A stretch of 64,000 nt of DNA from Clostridium sp. Marseille-P299. GTDB taxonomy: Bacteria > Bacillota > Clostridia > Lachnospirales > Lachnospiraceae. Under the pieces are notes generated by a model. The model made no database searches. It was not told the DNA's origin and saw only the letters and a program-made list of their open reading frames with translations. Both the position numbers and the translations under genes were made by a program. Positions 61,353 to 64,000 of the stretch are shown here, one piece after another. The stretch covers positions 372,001 through 436,000 of the forward strand of contig NZ_FJVE01000007.1 in the NCBI RefSeq assembly GCF_900078195.1. Direction: 5' to 3'. Position 1 is the first letter of the stretch, and the number at the start of each line of letters is the position of its first letter.

Positions 61353-61367
61353 TAAAAGGGTATAATT

Positions 61368-62921
61368 ATGAAATACGCAGTTAATTCAGATGAAATGAAA
61401 CAAATTGACTCTTATACGATTGAACAAATTGGAATTCCTTCTCTAGTTTTAATGGAGAGAGCAGCATTAAAGGTGGTTTCTCATATAGAGAGTGTAGCAA
61501 AAAAAGAAAATAGTATAGCGGTAGTATGTGGTACGGGCAACAATGGCGGTGATGGAATTGCTATTGCTCGTATTTTGTATATACAAGGCTATAAAGTTGA
61601 TTTAATTATTCTTGGAAATTTGGAAAAACTCACAAAAGAATCGGAAATACAACTTTCAATTGTTAAAAAATTGGGCATATCCATTAGGTCCAAATTAGAA
61701 TCCAATGAATATAATATTATTGTTGACGCAATGTTTGGAATCGGTCTACAAAGAGAAATTGAAGGAGTCTATAAAGAAACAATTGAAAAAATTAACTCTT
61801 TAAGAGCCTATATTGTGGCCGTTGATATTCCTTCTGGAGTAGATGCAAATACAGGAAAAATTAAAAATGTTGCAATTAAGGCAGATGTTACAGTTACCTT
61901 TGGTGAAAACAAGCTGGGATTACTCTTGTACCCAGGAGCTTTCCATGTTGGAAAAGTTATCGTTGAAGACATTGGTTTTCCTAGGGTAGCAGTAGAAAAC
62001 GTTTCGCCTAAATATCATTATTTTGAAAAGGATGATCTAAGAAAACTACCAAAACGTTCTTCTTATTCCAATAAAGGAAGCTATGGTAAGGTATTAATTA
62101 TTGCAGGTTCCACCAATATGACAGGGGCTGCTTATCTTTCGGCGAACGCTGCATATAAAATGGGCTGTGGTCTTGTAAAAGTGTTAACTTCAAGATCAGG
62201 AGTCGAAGTAATACGTACCCTTTTACCGGAAGCAATCTATGCTTGTTATGAAGATAATAATTCAGAAACTATTTTAAAAGAATCCATACAGTGGGCAGAT
62301 GCTATTGTGATAGGCCCTGGCTTATCAACAGGTGAGCTGGCTGAAGGTTTGTTGCTTCAACTTTTAAAAGAACAGACAAAGCCAACTGTTTTTGATGCAG
62401 ATGCACTGCAAATATTAGCTAATATTTTGAATACAAGAATGGTAGATAATACGAAAGACCGAGTGAGGGAGTTATCGTCATTATTACCTGCCAATTCAAT
62501 ACTGACTCCGCACTTAAAAGAGTTAGCTAATTTGCTTTCTTGTTCTGTAGACAATATTGTCAAAGGCTTTATTGACTTTCCTGAATATTGTACCTATAAT
62601 AATAAATTAATCTATGTAATAAAAGATGCAAGAACGATCGTAGCACATTGTGAAAATCGATATGTTAACGTGTCAGGGAATCATGGAATGGCGACTGGTG
62701 GAAGTGGTGATGTTTTAACAGGAATCATCGCAGGTTTAATAGCTACAGGTTTAAAAAGTTATGAAGCTGCGGAACTTGGAGTGTATATTCATGGTTTGGC
62801 AGGAGATGTGGCAGCAGAAAAAAGAGGGTATCATTCCATGCTTGCAAGTGATATCTTAGAGGCATTACCGGAGGTAATTAAGGAAAATGATAGAAGAAGT
62901 ATACAGCGAGAAGTACTATAG
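61368..62921 (+). CDS. nnr: Bifunctional NAD(P)H-hydrate epimerase/dehydratase
   Basis: The 517-residue product combines a YjeF_N epimerase domain (1-215; MKQIDSYTIEQIGIPSLVLMERA, VVCGTGNNGGDGI, DAMFGIGL) with a carbohydrate-kinase-like ADP-dependent dehydratase (225-505; VLIIAGSTNMTGAAYL, ILTPHLKEL, GNHGMATGGSGDVLTGIIAG). It repairs hydrated NAD(P)H in the cytoplasm. alr starts inside its last 35 bases, so the two are coupled. AAAGGG precedes the ATG. Confidence 0.96.
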   Translation: MKYAVNSDEMKQIDSYTIEQIGIPSLVLMERAALKVVSHIESVAKKENSIAVVCGTGNNGGDGIAIARILYIQGYKVDLIILGNLEKLTKESEIQLSIVKKLGISIRSKLESNEYNIIVDAMFGIGLQREIEGVYKETIEKINSLRAYIVAVDIPSGVDANTGKIKNVAIKADVTVTFGENKLGLLLYPGAFHVGKVIVEDIGFPRVAVENVSPKYHYFEKDDLRKLPKRSSYSNKGSYGKVLIIAGSTNMTGAAYLSANAAYKMGCGLVKVLTSRSGVEVIRTLLPEAIYACYEDNNSETILKESIQWADAIVIGPGLSTGELAEGLLLQLLKEQTKPTVFDADALQILANILNTRMVDNTKDRVRELSSLLPANSILTPHLKELANLLSCSVDNIVKGFIDFPEYCTYNNKLIYVIKDARTIVAHCENRYVNVSGNHGMATGGSGDVLTGIIAGLIATGLKSYEAAELGVYIHGLAGDVAAEKRGYHSMLASDILEALPEVIKENDRRSIQREVL

Positions 62922-64000
62922 AGTTTATGCTAATATTGATTTGGATGCAATTTCAAATAATATTAAGGCTGCAAAAGAAACTTTATCAATGGGAACTAAA
63001 ATTATGGCGATTATTAAAGCAGATGGCTATGGACATGGCGCAGTACCAATTGCAAGAGAGTTAAGTGGATTGGTTGATGCATATGGTGTAGCAATTGTTG
63101 AAGAGGGCATTGAGCTTAGAAATGCTGGAATTAATAAGCCAATATTAATTTTAGGTTATACTGCTGTGGAACAAATTAGTGAGGTCATTGCATATGATAT
63201 CACACAAACAGTATTTCAATATGAAGTTGCAAAACTCATGGATGAAGAAGCAAAACGACAAGGTAAAATAGCGAAAGTTCATATAAAATTAGATACTGGC
63301 ATGGGGCGTATAGGATATCAACCATGTAAAGAAAGTATTGAGGAAATAGTACGAATTAGTAAGCTTGAAAATATCGACATTGAAGGTATATATACCCATT
63401 TTGCTTGTGCTGACATGAAGGATAAAACCTCTGCGAATGAGCAACTTTCTAAATTTATTACCTTCACTAAAGAATTAAATCAGGCAGGAGTCAATACCCC
63501 AATAATGCATGCTTCAAATAGTGCAGGTATTATGGATATGAATTATGCAAATCTTGATATGGTTCGTTGTGGTATTACTACTTATGGTTTATATCCATCA
63601 GAAGAGGTAAATAAAAGTAATTTAGTAATTAAGCCAGCGATGGAGCTAAAAACCCATATTTCTTTTGTGAAAGAGCTAGGTCCTGGTCATGGAATTGGGT
63701 ATGGTAGTACTTTTTTCACGGATAAAACAATGACGATTGCAACGGTACCAGTTGGATATGCGGATGGGTATTCAAGAGCATTATCTAACAAAGGTAGGGT
63801 ATTAGTGCGTGGAAAGAGCGCACCAATTATAGGTAGAGTATGTATGGATCAGTTTATGATCGATGTATCCTCAATCCCAGGGGTAATGCAAGGAGATGTA
63901 GTAACTTTAATTGGAAAAGACGGAGAGGAAGAAATCACTGTAGAAGAAATTGGTGATTTATCATACTCCTTTAACTATGAAGTGGTGTGTAACGTTGGAA
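62887..64000 (+). CDS. alr: Alanine racemase, truncated by the window end
   Basis: The frame is open to the last base; 371 codons are visible. The PLP Lys is in IMAIIKADGYGHG, the catalytic Tyr in GHGIGYGSTFF, and the second-site motif is MDQFMIDVSS. The visible end SFNYEVVCNVG is close to the usual C-terminus, so few residues are missing. It makes D-alanine for peptidoglycan. The ATG at 62887 overlaps nnr by 35 bases. A GGAGG lies about 12 bases upstream, inside nnr. Confidence 0.96.
   Translation, partial: MIEEVYSEKYYRVYANIDLDAISNNIKAAKETLSMGTKIMAIIKADGYGHGAVPIARELSGLVDAYGVAIVEEGIELRNAGINKPILILGYTAVEQISEVIAYDITQTVFQYEVAKLMDEEAKRQGKIAKVHIKLDTGMGRIGYQPCKESIEEIVRISKLENIDIEGIYTHFACADMKDKTSANEQLSKFITFTKELNQAGVNTPIMHASNSAGIMDMNYANLDMVRCGITTYGLYPSEEVNKSNLVIKPAMELKTHISFVKELGPGHGIGYGSTFFTDKTMTIATVPVGYADGYSRALSNKGRVLVRGKSAPIIGRVCMDQFMIDVSSIPGVMQGDVVTLIGKDGEEEITVEEIGDLSYSFNYEVVCNVG

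Overview
The window is low-GC DNA that reads as the chromosome of an anaerobic, plant-polysaccharide-degrading Clostridia species of the Lachnospiraceae type. The content fits Lachnoclostridium (Clostridium) phytofermentans, but that name is an inference from gene content, not a database match. The reasons are strong AGGAGG-type ribosome sites, a SCIFF/ranthipeptide pair, Rex next to a YdiF-like ABC-F protein, membrane-bound AraC-type sensors beside extracellular binding proteins, and a giant secreted pectinase. No rRNA, tRNA or CRISPR array was seen.

Layout. 1-4.5 kb: the end of an oligopeptide ABC ATPase gene, a small anchored acidic protein, and a radical-SAM/DUF4130 DNA-repair-type pair. 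4.6-8 kb: small genes for a lipoprotein, a HAD-GNAT fusion, a MIF-like tautomerase, a CmpB-like membrane protein and a CYTH protein. 8-13 kb: a two-component system, then gdhA behind a leader terminator. 13-16 kb: a YdcF-like protein, a complete IS256-family element with target duplication, and an odd RRDFDD-repeat protein. 16-19 kb: a GH43-like protein with an ArsR-type regulator, then asnA. 19.8-21.6 kb: two tandem degenerate MinD-like proteins. 21.7-25.2 kb: a VOC protein, DegV, and scfA-scfB. 25.5-30 kb: a RecJ-like nuclease and two ECF substrate-binding subunits, one of them ThiT under a TPP riboswitch. 30-35 kb: an unusual TruA with Glu at the catalytic Asp position, a degenerate Nudix protein, pyrC, pyrF, and MATE and DedA membrane proteins. 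36-47 kb: an AraC-type sensor, an orphan solute-binding lipoprotein, and a 2,336-residue pectate lyase/pectin esterase. 47-52 kb: a Gln-rich protein with a small partner, luxS, two HAD phosphatases and a D-2-hydroxyacid dehydrogenase. 52-57 kb: a complete XRE-cupin/potABCD polyamine operon read leftward. 57-64 kb: an ABC-F protein, rex, a coiled-coil protein, bifunctional nnr and the start of alr.

Systems that work together. The AraC sensor, the binding protein and the pectinase form a plausible pectin-response block. The polyamine operon has two matching palindromes around its promoter that look like operators for its own first gene. scfA and scfB encode a thioether peptide and its maturase. 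luxS makes the AI-2 precursor.

The most notable unexplained signal is a dispersed, structured repeat. There are two tandem copies upstream of luxS, one upstream of scfA, and a half copy upstream of truA. All lie in the same orientation relative to the downstream gene. The scfA copy shows compensatory base changes in a stem, and copies carry an extended -10 motif at the unit boundary. It therefore ties together two putative cell-signalling loci. Other points worth a second look are the TruA/Nudix pair with altered catalytic residues, the tandem pseudo-MinD pair behind a sigma-28-like promoter, and the gdhA leader hairpin.
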